Positions 53,322 through 62,793 of a stretch of 64,000 nucleotides of DNA are shown here, piece after piece (position 1 is the first letter of the stretch; each line of letters starts with the position of its first letter). The position numbers and the translations under genes are program-made. This DNA comes from Limnobacter olei (GTDB lineage: Bacteria; Pseudomonadota; Gammaproteobacteria; Burkholderiales; Burkholderiaceae_B): positions 1 through 64,000 of the forward strand of contig NZ_JARFJD010000011.1 in assembly GCF_029087225.1 (NCBI RefSeq). The letters are read 5' to 3'. The notes beneath the pieces are model-generated. The model saw nothing but the letters and a program-made list of their open reading frames with translations, had not been told where the DNA came from and did no database searches.

Positions 53322-53960
53322 TTAGCTTGGGTAATAACGCACAACCAGCTCTTTGAGTTGAGGCAGTTTGCCGTGAAAAAAATGTTCCACTCCTGGCATG
53401 ACCATCACTGGCAAGTTTTGTTCACCCGCCCAGCGTAAAACATCTGTAAGCGGCACTGTGTCATCGACTTCACCATGAATAACCAGTGTGTTGTCTGGCA
53501 CTGCAGCCACTTTAAAGCGGCTTGTGGCGGTGCCTACTAGCACCAGTTTGCCAACGTTCGTTCCGGCCTCGCGCAACCGTTGCGCGCCATGGCTGGTTAC
53601 AAAGGCACCGAACGAAAAGCCAGCCATGGCGATCGGCGCCAGTTGCAATTCGGCGGGTAGTAGCGTGGTACGGGCCAGTTCGGTCAGCTCGACCAGGTCG
53701 TCGGTTTCGCCCTGCCCATTGTCGTGCTCCCCTGCGCTTTGCCCTACGCCTCGAAAATTAAAACGAAGCGTTGCATAGCCCATTTGAAGAAATGCACGGG
53801 CCAGTGTTTGTACTACTTTGTTGTCTTTGGTGCCGCCGAACAAGGGGTGGGGGTGGGCGATCACTGCCAGTCCTCGCAACGGGGTCGCAGGTTCGTCAAT
53901 CGAAACCTCGATTGGGCCAGCCTGACCGTTCCACAACTCGTGTCGGGTTTTTGGATTCAT
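53322..53960 (-). CDS. alpha/beta hydrolase (dienelactone hydrolase-like)
   Basis: This 212-residue alpha/beta hydrolase carries the nucleophile elbow GFSFG (Ser) after AIAMAGFSFGAF, an acidic residue in GEVDDTVPL, and the histidine in GVEHFFHGKL. The early HPHPLFGGTKDNKVVQ pattern is typical of a conserved proteobacterial group of unknown substrate. Its ATG overlaps the ferredoxin gene's stop (ATGA), so the two are co-translated. Confidence 0.85.
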   Translation of the reverse strand: MNPKTRHELWNGQAGPIEVSIDEPATPLRGLAVIAHPHPLFGGTKDNKVVQTLARAFLQMGYATLRFNFRGVGQSAGEHDNGQGETDDLVELTELARTTLLPAELQLAPIAMAGFSFGAFVTSHGAQRLREAGTNVGKLVLVGTATSRFKVAAVPDNTLVIHGEVDDTVPLTDVLRWAGEQNLPVMVMPGVEHFFHGKLPQLKELVVRYYPS

Positions 53961-54268
53961 GGCAACCGCAGGCGTTCGACAATTTCGCCGCCCACCAAGT
54001 GAGAGTCAATAATTTCGTCCACGTCTGAAATATCCACATAGGTGTACCAAACGCCTTCGGGGTAAACCACCATCACAGGGCCTTCATCGCATCGGTCAAG
54101 GCAGCCAGCCTTGTTCATCCGGATTTTTCCTTGTCCGTTCAAGCCCAGTTTCTTGATCCGTTCTTTGGCATGTGCATGCGCGGCAGATGCATGGCAATCG
54201 GCACAGCAGCTCTCATTGTTGGGTCGTTGATTGGTGCAAAAGAAAACATGTTTCTCGAAGTAGCTCAT
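53957..54268 (-). CDS. thioredoxin-like 2Fe-2S ferredoxin
   Basis: This 103-residue protein is a thioredoxin-fold [2Fe-2S] ferredoxin. Four cysteine ligands are plausible in VFFCTNQRPNNESCC at the N-terminus and NKAGCLDRCDEGP in the middle, with one extra cysteine in CADCH. The family often occurs as a stand-alone electron carrier. The start at 54268 (MSYFEKH) is the first sensible ATG. It is coupled to the alpha/beta hydrolase gene, but a functional link is not known. Confidence 0.85.
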   Translation of the reverse strand: MSYFEKHVFFCTNQRPNNESCCADCHASAAHAHAKERIKKLGLNGQGKIRMNKAGCLDRCDEGPVMVVYPEGVWYTYVDISDVDEIIDSHLVGGEIVERLRLP

Positions 54269-54309
54269 GGCTGGGTGAGTCCGCGTGTGTGCTTTGGGTC
54301 GACAGCGTA

Positions 54310-55455
54310 TTATCGCCGAAAACGTCGCTCGGGCAGGCTCAAAAAGGTCAAAACAGTCAGCGCCAAGATAGGCCACAATTCACTCACCCAGCGCCCTGCT
54401 TCTTGTAGGCTTCGGAAAATTGCCAGAATGCCGCTGCCCGGATTGCCCAGATCGGGGTCGTATACCCCGGGTAGCAGCAAGGTGATCAGCCACCCGCCCA
54501 GCAGGTGCAGCAGCCCGATTCTCGCCATGTGGTGGGGCAGCACCTGCATCATTGAAATGGTCAGTGCGACTACAAAGGCTATTAGTAAGCCCAGGCTGTT
54601 GGCCTCAAACCAACGTTGACCCAAGTAAGTCCAGGCCGACACTGGAGCCAGCACCAGGTAGTCAAGAAGTCGAACGAGCAAGGTCAATGCAATGAGTACA
54701 ATCAGCAAGCGTGTTCGTGGCGAGCCTGCCTGTGTTTGTGCCAACCCAATCATCCAGGCGCACATCAAAAAACAATAGTTGATGAATGTGGGCGCAATAG
54801 TTTCAATTTTCAGCAACACTTCCAGCGGTATCCCAAACGGGGTGCTGTGCTGCAGTGGTCCCGGAATTTCCATAAGATTCCCCAGCCACAGCCCGGTGCT
54901 GAATGTGGGGTTTTGTGGCGCCAAAATACTGAGGAACCAAAGGCTAAGCAAGCCCATGCCTATCCACGCGCGTTGAATTAACCAATGCTCAATTCGGCGG
55001 TTCAGCAGTGGCGCAATTCGGTGTTGTGCGGTCAAGTAAATGCCCAAAAACACACCCAAAGCGCCCCCGATTGTATTGGTGACCAGGTCCATTTTGGAAG
55101 GCACGCGGCTTGGCAAAAATGTTTGCATGGATTCCAGCGAGAGAGAAATCAATGCACACAGCATCACCACCAATATTTTGTCGAATGTACGCGGCTGTCT
55201 GTTCAAGCCCAGCAGCATCAGGAAGCCCAGTGGAATGTAGCCACCTATGTTGATAAACACATCAGCCCACAGTACTTTTTGATGCACGGGAATCCATGGG
55301 CCAAACAGAAATTCAAAAGGGCCAATGCCGATGTGGCGCCAATCGCTGTAGGGGAAGAGGCTAAGGTGAATCACTACACAGGCATACAGGCTCGCAAACA
55401 TCAGAATCCCGGTGTAGGGAGTTCGTTTCAGCAGGCTGGAATGGATTGGCGGCAT
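54310..55455 (-). CDS. VanZ-family integral membrane protein
   Basis: This 381-residue protein has an N-terminal VanZ-like domain (about 25-150; WADVFINIGGYIPLGFL, SLESMQTFLPSR, DLVTNTIGGALGV) and a further set of helices to about residue 375. VanZ proteins in general have no settled function; one member gives teicoplanin resistance. The start at 55455 avoids the divergent birA gene. Most neighbours are unrelated. Confidence 0.8.
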   Translation of the reverse strand: MPPIHSSLLKRTPYTGILMFASLYACVVIHLSLFPYSDWRHIGIGPFEFLFGPWIPVHQKVLWADVFINIGGYIPLGFLMLLGLNRQPRTFDKILVVMLCALISLSLESMQTFLPSRVPSKMDLVTNTIGGALGVFLGIYLTAQHRIAPLLNRRIEHWLIQRAWIGMGLLSLWFLSILAPQNPTFSTGLWLGNLMEIPGPLQHSTPFGIPLEVLLKIETIAPTFINYCFLMCAWMIGLAQTQAGSPRTRLLIVLIALTLLVRLLDYLVLAPVSAWTYLGQRWFEANSLGLLIAFVVALTISMMQVLPHHMARIGLLHLLGGWLITLLLPGVYDPDLGNPGSGILAIFRSLQEAGRWVSELWPILALTVLTFLSLPERRFRR

Positions 55456-55501
55456 GGCGTTTGAGCGATTCCTTGGTTTTGTGTCCCGTTCGGAGGTTAA
55501 G

Positions 55502-56296
55502 ATGAGCAAAATTTCGCAACTAGCCCGAAGTGACCCGCATTCGATGTTAACCCAAGCCGATGTGCACTGGATCGAACTCGATTCAGTCGACTCAACAAAT
55601 GATTACCTGGCTCGCGCTTACCAGCAGGGGCGGGTGTCCGGCCTGAATGCTGTATTGGCGCACATGCAAACCGCGGGCAGGGGGCGTGCAGGGCGGCCAT
55701 GGCGCGCGCAGCCCGGTGCAAGCCTGTGTCTGTCCCTGGGCTTGCCCATGATGGGGCAGCAAATTCCCTTCCTGCCCCTGTGTGTGGGTGTCGCGGTGGC
55801 GCAGGTTCTTGAACAGTGGAAGGTGCCTGTACAACTGAAATGGCCCAACGATTTATTGGCAGATCAGCAAAAGTTGGGCGGTGTGTTGTGCGAATCTTTT
55901 CAAACCGGGCAGGGTGCCATCACTGTGGTTGGTGTGGGGCTGAATATTCAGGGTATTAACGTTCCCGAAGCGCTGTCTGGTCGGGGTGTTACCAGCTTGT
56001 CGAATTATTTGTCTGCACCGGGTTTACCTTCCCCGCGTGAACTAGCCGATGCAGTCGTGTCATCGATTTTGATGCGAATCGAGGCTGCAAATGTTCAGGG
56101 CATCGACTCAATCTTTGCCGAGTTCAGCCAACGGGATGCCTGGCTGCGCCGCCAAGTTCAAGTTGAGGACCACGGTGTGGTGTGTTTTGCCGGTGAGGCC
56201 ATGGGCATTGACCGGCAAGGTGCCTACTTGGTGAATACCGAGCATGGCCTGCGTGCGGTTCACGCTGGTGACTTGTCGTTGAGGGTGAGGCTGTGA
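55502..56296 (+). CDS. birA: biotin protein ligase (BirA, no repressor domain)
   Basis: This 264-residue enzyme attaches biotin to the biotin carboxyl carrier protein via biotinyl-AMP. Catalytic motifs are GRGRAGRPW (biotin/ATP loop) and KWPNDLL. It lacks the N-terminal helix-turn-helix domain of E. coli BirA, so it cannot repress biotin genes in that manner. The ATG at 55502 follows CGGAGG. The next gene overlaps its stop as GTGA. Confidence 0.93.
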   Translation: MSKISQLARSDPHSMLTQADVHWIELDSVDSTNDYLARAYQQGRVSGLNAVLAHMQTAGRGRAGRPWRAQPGASLCLSLGLPMMGQQIPFLPLCVGVAVAQVLEQWKVPVQLKWPNDLLADQQKLGGVLCESFQTGQGAITVVGVGLNIQGINVPEALSGRGVTSLSNYLSAPGLPSPRELADAVVSSILMRIEAANVQGIDSIFAEFSQRDAWLRRQVQVEDHGVVCFAGEAMGIDRQGAYLVNTEHGLRAVHAGDLSLRVRL

Positions 56297-57111
56297 TCAA
56301 AGCGGGTAGCTTGTTGTGTATCGATGCTGGAAACACCCTGGTGAAATGGTGCTTGCACGATAGCGCCAACGTCCGGTTTGAGCAGCCTTCCGCTTTTTTC
56401 AGTCAGGCCACAGCTGAATTCAAGCCTTTCTCCGAATCATTCGGTGCCGTTCAACAGCATTTGGCACCCAGTCTCAATTCTGGTCATGATGTGCGTGCCG
56501 TGTTGCTCAGCAACGTTCTGGGCCCGGAGTTCGAACAGTCAGTGCGATCAGTATGCGAGGCTGCTGACGTATCTCTGCATGTATTGACTGTGAACAGGCA
56601 TGCTGAGGTGCAGTCTGCCTACCAAGCCCCGGCGACTCTGGGCAAAGACCGTTGGGCAGCATGCATGGCGCTCAGCGAGGTGAGCCAGATCAAGGTCAAT
56701 TTGCTGGTTAGCTTTGGCACAGCCACCACCCTGGATGTGGTGGTTAAAAATGCTTGTTGGCAACACTTGGGCGGATTTATCGTGCCGGGTGTTGAAACCA
56801 TGTTGCGCAGCCTGCATTCAAACACAGCCGAACTGCCCAAAGTGCAATTGGACAGCACCAGCACCAACGGCTGGCCTGTCAGCACGCAGCAGGCCATTGG
56901 TCAGGGTGTGGGTCGCATGCAAAAAGCAATGGTCGATTCCATGGCTGCTCAGTTACAGAGTGAATATGGTATTCCCCCAGCCATCTGGCTGACCGGTGGT
57001 TTTGCATCCGTCATGAAGACCCAATTGCCGCAGGCCACCCTGCTTGAATACGCTGTATTCAAGGGCCTGGTGCTTGATTATCGTTTGGCACAAAAAGGTG
57101 CAGCAGCATGA
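56293..57111 (+). CDS. coaX: type III pantothenate kinase
   Basis: This 272-residue ASKHA-fold kinase performs the first step of coenzyme A synthesis. Motifs seen are DAGNT (phosphate 1), GKDRWAA, SFGTATTLD and GGFIVPG. The start is GTG overlapping the birA stop. birA-coaX pairing is common in betaproteobacteria. Confidence 0.93.
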   Translation: MIKAGSLLCIDAGNTLVKWCLHDSANVRFEQPSAFFSQATAEFKPFSESFGAVQQHLAPSLNSGHDVRAVLLSNVLGPEFEQSVRSVCEAADVSLHVLTVNRHAEVQSAYQAPATLGKDRWAACMALSEVSQIKVNLLVSFGTATTLDVVVKNACWQHLGGFIVPGVETMLRSLHSNTAELPKVQLDSTSTNGWPVSTQQAIGQGVGRMQKAMVDSMAAQLQSEYGIPPAIWLTGGFASVMKTQLPQATLLEYAVFKGLVLDYRLAQKGAAA

Positions 57112-57824
57112 ATGGTTGGCGTGTTCTGGCTGTGTTGCTGCTGCTGGGTAATTTGACGTTGCTGGGTTTTGGTGTTTTAACAAGCAATAGCTCGCAAAAA
57201 GCAATTGATTCTCCGGGTTTGCGTGCCGAGTGGGTTGGTATAGAACGTCCTTGGGATCAAGCTGTGGAGGTGCTTCGTGTGCCAGCACCTGTGGCCCCAA
57301 AAATTGATTTGAAGCAGGGCCAGGCCCAGCTTGATTCCGCCATTGAGAATGCCAGCAAACAGGTATTTGAGAATCCGAAAACTACCCAGACATGTTTGTT
57401 GTGGGGGCCGCTGTTGCAAAGTGAGTCGGCCCGAGTTCAGGAGGCCTTGCTGAACTGGGGTGGCGAAACAGATCGGCTTGAACGCCAGGTGCCTGTGGGC
57501 TATGTGGTCTACTTGCCGCAAGACATTGTGAATACCGGCGTGGGTATCGATCAACTTTCTGGCAAAGGCATTACTGACATGTTTTACATCACCACGCCAG
57601 GGCCATTGCAGGGCACGATTTCTTTAGGACTGTTCAGGGACCTGGATCGGGCGAATGCCCAGAAGGCTGATCTGGCGCGACGTGGCGTCGAGGGTGTGCA
57701 GATCCGGGAGCGGTTGGGTCCGGTGCGCGTGTTTTTTGAACTTCGGGGAAATGCCTCGCAAATCGAAACCGTGCGCTCTGTGTTTGAGTTGAACAGAAAG
57801 GGCGAGCTCAAGCCTTGTGAGTGA
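57108..57824 (+). CDS. membrane-anchored protein with a SPOR-like C-terminus
   Basis: This 238-residue protein has an N-terminal membrane helix or signal anchor (about 5-25), a middle segment of unknown fold, and a C-terminal region (about 165-225) with the pattern of a SPOR domain (SLGLFRDLDRANAQKADLARRG, in outline LGLF-x-x-A-x-L/G-V-x-I). SPOR domains bind denuded peptidoglycan. It overlaps the coaX stop (ATGA) and so belongs to the birA-coaX operon. The function in cell-wall binding is inferred. Confidence 0.65.
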   Translation: MNGWRVLAVLLLLGNLTLLGFGVLTSNSSQKAIDSPGLRAEWVGIERPWDQAVEVLRVPAPVAPKIDLKQGQAQLDSAIENASKQVFENPKTTQTCLLWGPLLQSESARVQEALLNWGGETDRLERQVPVGYVVYLPQDIVNTGVGIDQLSGKGITDMFYITTPGPLQGTISLGLFRDLDRANAQKADLARRGVEGVQIRERLGPVRVFFELRGNASQIETVRSVFELNRKGELKPCE

Positions 57825-57840
57825 CCAACGGGCGGCTGAG

Positions 57841-58938
57841 TTACAGGTTTCCGCTTCGGTCCTTGTCCAAGAAAACCTGAGCCAAGCGAGTGTTCTCAGC
57901 ATTGACCCCTTTGCTCCAGCAAATTACTTTGAATGCCTCTCCCATGTCGGCTTCATTCAGCAGGGTATTCAAATTCTGGCGCATCAATGCACCGCGTGTC
58001 GGGTGAGTAAATTCCGGTTGTTTCCGGGCCAGGTCAAGAATGCCATGTGCCAACAAAAACTCGCCATGGTGCGCGTACCCCTCAAGCTCGCCACCGCAGC
58101 TTGTCAGGGCTTCACAGACTGCGCTGAAGTTCACATGAGCGGTTAAGTCCTGCTGCCCCACGTTCACCAGAAAATCATCATGTGCCGTGTGGCGGCTTGT
58201 GGCGCGCAAAGTGCCCTGCCTGCGTGTTGGGTGATAGTACATGGCTTCGTGAAAACCATAGTCAATCATTAGCGCCAGGCCGTTCAGACGCTCCGTGACT
58301 GTTTTTACCCACGCAATGCTCTGCTCTGCAATTTCCGATTCGTAGCCCACGGGCCAGGGCCCGTGGGTGGCCTCTAAATGTGAAATGGCGTTGGCAAACA
58401 CCTGGTCGGCCGGTTTCCACACCCAGTGCAACTCACCATTCAGGTGTTGTACCCACGCCTCCAGCGGATTGCCTTCCTGCCATTTGAATCGACGAACCGG
58501 TGTGGCATCCAGTACCTCGTTGCCCAAAACTATCCCGCCGAGCTCTGTGGGTAGTTCTTCCAGCCAACGCACCTTTTGTTCTACCTGCGGGCCATGCAGT
58601 GCCTTTAACTTGGCCAATTGCACAGGCTTCAATCCGGCCGACACATCCACAATGTTGTATTGCGTAATTAAATCACCAGCCGTTTGAATGATGTCGCTGG
58701 CCAGTTGCCCGGTCCCAGCCCCAAATTCATACACCACACCATTGCAGCGGGGCAGCATCTCCCGCAGGGCCTTGCCAAGTGTTTGCCCAAACAACGGGCT
58801 CAATTCCGGGGCGGTAATAAAATCGCCCTGACGGCCAAAAATTTGCTCGCCTCTTGCGTAGTAACCATATTGGGGATCGTAAAGCGCGAATCGCATGAAC
58901 TCGTCAAAGCGAGTGGCTTGATTAAAATTCGACAGCAT
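57841..58938 (-). CDS. MidA/NDUFAF7-like SAM-dependent methyltransferase
   Basis: This 365-residue class I methyltransferase belongs to the DUF185 group, whose mitochondrial member NDUFAF7/MidA methylates a complex I subunit. SAM-binding motif EFGAGTGQLA near 72, then a YNIVDVSAGL loop and VLGNEVLDATPV are clear. The N-terminus DEFMRFALYDPQYGYYA is diagnostic. The bacterial substrate is unknown. It overlaps no neighbour and is divergent from the pteridine-reductase-like gene. Confidence 0.88.
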   Translation of the reverse strand: MLSNFNQATRFDEFMRFALYDPQYGYYARGEQIFGRQGDFITAPELSPLFGQTLGKALREMLPRCNGVVYEFGAGTGQLASDIIQTAGDLITQYNIVDVSAGLKPVQLAKLKALHGPQVEQKVRWLEELPTELGGIVLGNEVLDATPVRRFKWQEGNPLEAWVQHLNGELHWVWKPADQVFANAISHLEATHGPWPVGYESEIAEQSIAWVKTVTERLNGLALMIDYGFHEAMYYHPTRRQGTLRATSRHTAHDDFLVNVGQQDLTAHVNFSAVCEALTSCGGELEGYAHHGEFLLAHGILDLARKQPEFTHPTRGALMRQNLNTLLNEADMGEAFKVICWSKGVNAENTRLAQVFLDKDRSGNL

Positions 58939-59056
58939 GAGGCAGGTCTGGTTTAGAATAGCGGGTTCTTTTAAAAATCAAAGCCTTGAAGTAAACCCTG
59001 GTTTGCTTGATGGTCGTGGTTCACTGATTTTCCAGATTCTAACCGATGGCGCACGA

Positions 59057-59821
59057 ATGACACATGCCAATCCACAATTTGCCCTTGTAACCGGGGGAGC
59101 CAAGCGACTGGGCAAAGCCATCTCGCTTGAACTGGCGCGTGCCGGTTGGTCTATTGTGCTGCATTGCCGTTCATCACTGGCAGAGGCCCGTGACACTGCG
59201 GCTCAAATTGAAGCACTGGGTGTGCACTGCGTGGTGGTTCAGGCTGATCTCGAGCAGCCCAGCGAAGTTGAAGCGTTGTTTGATGCCGCAGAAAAAGCGG
59301 GCCCAATTCGGTGTGTTGTCAACAACGCCTCCTTGTTTGAATTCGACTCGGGTGAAACTTTTCAGCCCGAGCTTTTTCACCGGCACATGGCTTCCAACCT
59401 GGCTGCGCCTATTCAATTGGCCAAACGGTTGTTTCAGCATGTGCCCGACCATGAGCAGGCCGTGGTGGTTAATTTGCTGGACCAAAAACTGAAAAACCTC
59501 AATCCCGATTTTTTAAGTTATACCCTCACCAAAGCTGGGCTTGAAACCGCTACCACCATGCTGGCCATGGAGCTGGCGCCCAAAGTGCGTGTAGTGGGCG
59601 TGGCCCCCGGGCTCACCTTGATTTCGCACCTGCAAACCGATGCGCAGTTCGAGAGTACTCACCGAATTTCGCCTTTGAACAAATCCTCCGAGCCTCAGGA
59701 CATCGCCAACACGGTCTTGTTCCTGGTGCAAAGCCGCGCAATTACTGGTACCACCATTCTTGTGGATGGCGGGCAGCACTTGGTGCCCATGGCGCGTGAT
59801 TTCAGCATGATGACACCATGA
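59057..59821 (+). CDS. short-chain dehydrogenase, pteridine reductase-like
   Basis: This 254-residue SDR has the nucleotide loop TGGAKRLGKAI (about 13-23), which matches pteridine reductases and FolM rather than the usual TGxxxGIG. It has NNAS near 90 and the catalytic Y-x-x-x-K in SYTLTKAG. The C-terminal ITGTTILVDGGQHL is typical. These enzymes reduce dihydrobiopterin or dihydrofolate. It overlaps folB (ATGA), so a role in pterin/folate metabolism is supported by context. The ATG at 59057 is chosen since the open frame before it lacks a ribosome site. Confidence 0.82.
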   Translation: MTHANPQFALVTGGAKRLGKAISLELARAGWSIVLHCRSSLAEARDTAAQIEALGVHCVVVQADLEQPSEVEALFDAAEKAGPIRCVVNNASLFEFDSGETFQPELFHRHMASNLAAPIQLAKRLFQHVPDHEQAVVVNLLDQKLKNLNPDFLSYTLTKAGLETATTMLAMELAPKVRVVGVAPGLTLISHLQTDAQFESTHRISPLNKSSEPQDIANTVLFLVQSRAITGTTILVDGGQHLVPMARDFSMMTP

Positions 59822-60210
59822 CAGACTGGTTCTTTGATCCCCGCCTGGCCGACTGCCGTCGCGTTTTTATTCGCGACTTCGATGTGTCCGCCGCAATTGG
59901 CGTGTTTCCCCAAGAGTTGGGGCGTACGCAGGCTGTGCGTATTAACATTGATTTTTGGGTAAAGTGCGCATCCACCCCTTCCGAGCGCGACTTGCTGGTC
60001 GATGTGGTTGATTACGATTTCGTTCGACCAGGAATTCATGGCCTCATTCAATCGGGCCATATTGGCCTGCTTGAAACCCTGGTGGACAAAACCCTGGCGC
60101 TGGTGCTGGAGCATCCCAAGGTGGTGGCCGCCCGCGTACGCGCTGAAAAATCCGAGGTTTACCCCGACTGCGAATCCGCTGGTGTCGAGGTATTCCGCTT
60201 CAAATCCTAG
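59818..60210 (+). CDS. folB: dihydroneopterin aldolase
   Basis: This 130-residue protein of the FolB family cleaves 7,8-dihydroneopterin in folate synthesis. The sequence shows the RDFDVSAAIGVFPQE start, the VDYDFVRPGI segment, LLETLVDKT with the key glutamate, and a late lysine in RAEKSEVYPD. It is coupled to the upstream SDR gene and 14 bases precede ttcA. Confidence 0.88.
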   Translation: MTDWFFDPRLADCRRVFIRDFDVSAAIGVFPQELGRTQAVRINIDFWVKCASTPSERDLLVDVVDYDFVRPGIHGLIQSGHIGLLETLVDKTLALVLEHPKVVAARVRAEKSEVYPDCESAGVEVFRFKS

Positions 60211-60224
60211 AAAGCTGTTAGACC

Positions 60225-61097
60225 ATGCAAACCATCACGATTTACCCCAACAAGGCTGAACAAAAAGAGGCCTTTGAATTCAACAAGCTGGAAAAGCGCC
60301 TTACAAAGCAAGTGGGCCAGGCCATTGCCGACTTCAATATGATTGAAGAGGGTGACAAAGTGATGGTTTGTGTATCGGGCGGCAAAGACAGCTATGGTTT
60401 GCTCGATATTTTGTTGTTGCTGCGTCAGCGTGCGCCCATCAGCTTCGACATCGTCGCCGTGAATCTCGATCAGAAGCAACCTGGCTTTCCTGAAGAAGTG
60501 CTGCCGAATTACTTGCGCAGCATCCATGTGCCGTTTCACATCGAAGAACAAGACACTTACTCGATCGTGAAACGGGTCATTCCCGAAGGCAAAACAACCT
60601 GTTCGCTGTGCTCGCGTTTGCGTCGTGGCATTTTGTACCGTGTGGCGTCTGAACTGGGCGCCACCAAGGTGGCTTTGGGGCACCACAAAGACGACATACT
60701 ACAAACCCTGTTGCTTAATCTGTTTTATGGCGGTCGTATCAAGGGTATGCCTCCCAAACTGGTCAGCGACAACGGAGAGCACACGGTAATTCGCCCACTG
60801 GCTTATTGCCGAGAGCGCGATTTGGCCCGTTATGCCGAAGAGAAGAATTTCCCGATTATTCCCTGCAATTTGTGTGGCAGTCAGGAAAATTTGAAGCGCA
60901 AGGAAATGGCCGCACTGCTGACGCAGTGGGAAAAGCATAACCCTCGCTGGATCGCCAATTTGTTTACATCGCTGTCGACAGTGGTGCCCTCGCACCTCAT
61001 GGATCGCAAGCTGTTTCCGTTTGAAACCATTCGCCCTGGTGCAGTACTTGAAGACGGTGCTGGCGACAGGGCGTTTGATTCGGATGACGAGTGCTGA
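60225..61097 (+). CDS. ttcA: TtcA, tRNA 2-thiocytidine(32) synthetase
   Basis: This 290-residue PP-loop ATPase thiolates cytidine 32 of certain tRNAs. The PP-loop SGGKDS is at 51-56. [12 protein letters not shown] and [12 protein letters not shown] supply the C-x-x-C cysteines for the iron-sulfur cluster. Length is typical. It is the last gene of the SDR-folB-ttcA run and convergent with ilvA (1 base between stops). Confidence 0.95.
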   Translation: MQTITIYPNKAEQKEAFEFNKLEKRLTKQVGQAIADFNMIEEGDKVMVCVSGGKDSYGLLDILLLLRQRAPISFDIVAVNLDQKQPGFPEEVLPNYLRSIHVPFHIEEQDTYSIVKRVIPEGKTTCSLCSRLRRGILYRVASELGATKVALGHHKDDILQTLLLNLFYGGRIKGMPPKLVSDNGEHTVIRPLAYCRERDLARYAEEKNFPIIPCNLCGSQENLKRKEMAALLTQWEKHNPRWIANLFTSLSTVVPSHLMDRKLFPFETIRPGAVLEDGAGDRAFDSDDEC

Positions 61098-61098
61098 C

Positions 61099-62619
61099 TT
61101 ACTTCAAAAACAGCTTGTACGCCGGGTTCTCGGTCTCGTTCACCGCCGGGTAGCCAAGTTGTTTCACAAACTTGTCGAACTCTGCATGGTCAGCAGGTGG
61201 TACCTGAATGCCTACCAAAATACGGCCATAGTCGGCCCCGTGGTTTCGATAGTGAAACAGGCTGATGTTCCAGCCCGGGTTCAAGGCGGTTAAAAATTTC
61301 GTCAATGCGCCCGGACGTTCCGGAAATTCAAAGCGGTACACCAGTTCATGGTCGGCCAAACTGGACCTCCCCCCAACCATGTGGCGCAAATGCAGCTTCG
61401 CCATTTCATCGTCGGTCAGGTTCAGGGCGTCGAAACCCGATGCAATAAAGCGCTGTTGCAATTCATCGGCCTGCGCACGGTTGCCAATTTGAATGCCCAC
61501 AAAAATATTCGCTTTGGCTGAATCCGACATTCTGTAGTTGAACTCAGTCACATTGGTGGGGCCCAACAAGTCACAAAACTTTCTGAAACTGCCGCGTTCC
61601 TCCGGTACTGTGATCGCAAAAACCGCTTCACGTTGCTCACCCACCTCAGCGCGTTCAGCCACAAATCGCAAGCGATCGAAGTTCATATTCGCGCCACAAG
61701 AAATTGCGACCAGTGTTTGGTTTTGCAAACCCATTTCCGCAGCGTACTGTTTCAAGCCAGCCACAGCCAGTGCACCTGCGGGTTCAAGAATGCTGCGGGT
61801 GTCCTGAAACACATCCTTGATCGCCGCACAGGCCTCATCTGTGGTTACACGCACCACGCCGTCCACGTACTTTTCACACAGGCGGAAGGTTTCTTCTCCC
61901 ACCAGTTTCACTGCCGTACCATCCGAGAACAAACCCACTTCGGAAAGTGTCACGCGCTTGCCTTGCTCCAGGCTTTGGGCCATTGCGTCTGAATCCACGG
62001 TTTGCACACCGATAATCTTGATGTCCGGACGCAACTGTTTCACATAGGCACCTACGCCAGCTGCCAGCCCACCCCCGCCGATCGCGATGAAAATGGCGTG
62101 TATCGGGCCTTGATGCTGACGCAAAATTTCCATGCCCACGGTGCCTTGGCCCGCAATTACATCCGGGTCGTCAAAGGGGTGTACAAAGGTCAGGCCTTTG
62201 GCTTGTGCCAATTCTGACGCATGTCCAGCTGCATCGCTGTAGCTGTCGCCAAACAGCACCACATTCACCCAGTCACCCCCAAACCGTTTTACTGCATCAA
62301 TTTTCAAGGCGGGGGTGGTAGTGGGCATCACAATGGTGGCTGGGCAGCGCATCTTGGCGGCAGAAAGCGCAACGCCTTGCGCATGGTTGCCGGCAGAGGC
62401 AGCAATCACGCCACGTTCCAGTTGCATGGGGCTGAGGTGGGCCATTTTGTTGTAAGCCCCGCGCAGCTTGAAGCTGAACACCTCTTGCATGTCCTCACGC
62501 TTGAGCAATACCTCATTGGCAGTGCGAACCGACAGGGAATGTGCGCGCTCCAATGGTGTCTCAATGGCCACGTCGTAAACCTTGGCGGTCAGTATGCGTT
62601 TTAGATAGTCAAGACCCAC
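61099..62619 (-). CDS. ilvA: biosynthetic threonine ammonia-lyase
   Basis: This 506-residue PLP enzyme converts threonine to 2-oxobutanoate, the first step of isoleucine synthesis. The PLP lysine is Lys51 in FSFKLRGAYNKM, and the phosphate loop is GGGGLAAGVGAY. Two C-terminal ACT-like regulatory domains (about 325-415 and 420-505) indicate feedback control by isoleucine and valine, as in the long form. The start is GTG; upstream 62620-62793 (174 bp) is shared with the divergent SPOR gene and has no clear promoter that I can fix. Confidence 0.95.
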   Translation of the reverse strand: MGLDYLKRILTAKVYDVAIETPLERAHSLSVRTANEVLLKREDMQEVFSFKLRGAYNKMAHLSPMQLERGVIAASAGNHAQGVALSAAKMRCPATIVMPTTTPALKIDAVKRFGGDWVNVVLFGDSYSDAAGHASELAQAKGLTFVHPFDDPDVIAGQGTVGMEILRQHQGPIHAIFIAIGGGGLAAGVGAYVKQLRPDIKIIGVQTVDSDAMAQSLEQGKRVTLSEVGLFSDGTAVKLVGEETFRLCEKYVDGVVRVTTDEACAAIKDVFQDTRSILEPAGALAVAGLKQYAAEMGLQNQTLVAISCGANMNFDRLRFVAERAEVGEQREAVFAITVPEERGSFRKFCDLLGPTNVTEFNYRMSDSAKANIFVGIQIGNRAQADELQQRFIASGFDALNLTDDEMAKLHLRHMVGGRSSLADHELVYRFEFPERPGALTKFLTALNPGWNISLFHYRNHGADYGRILVGIQVPPADHAEFDKFVKQLGYPAVNETENPAYKLFLK

Positions 62620-62793
62620 AAAGCACCTATTTATTGCAGATTTTTAAGCAAATTTCGAGCTTTTGCCCATGAAGGCTACACTTTACAGCATGAGGGCAAT
62701 CCCAAAAGCCGGCTTGCGCGTTTGGGTCGCATCTGCAGGTCGCCTTCGGGCATAATTTAGGCTCAGTTTCTCAAGGACAGGTTCGAACCCCCA

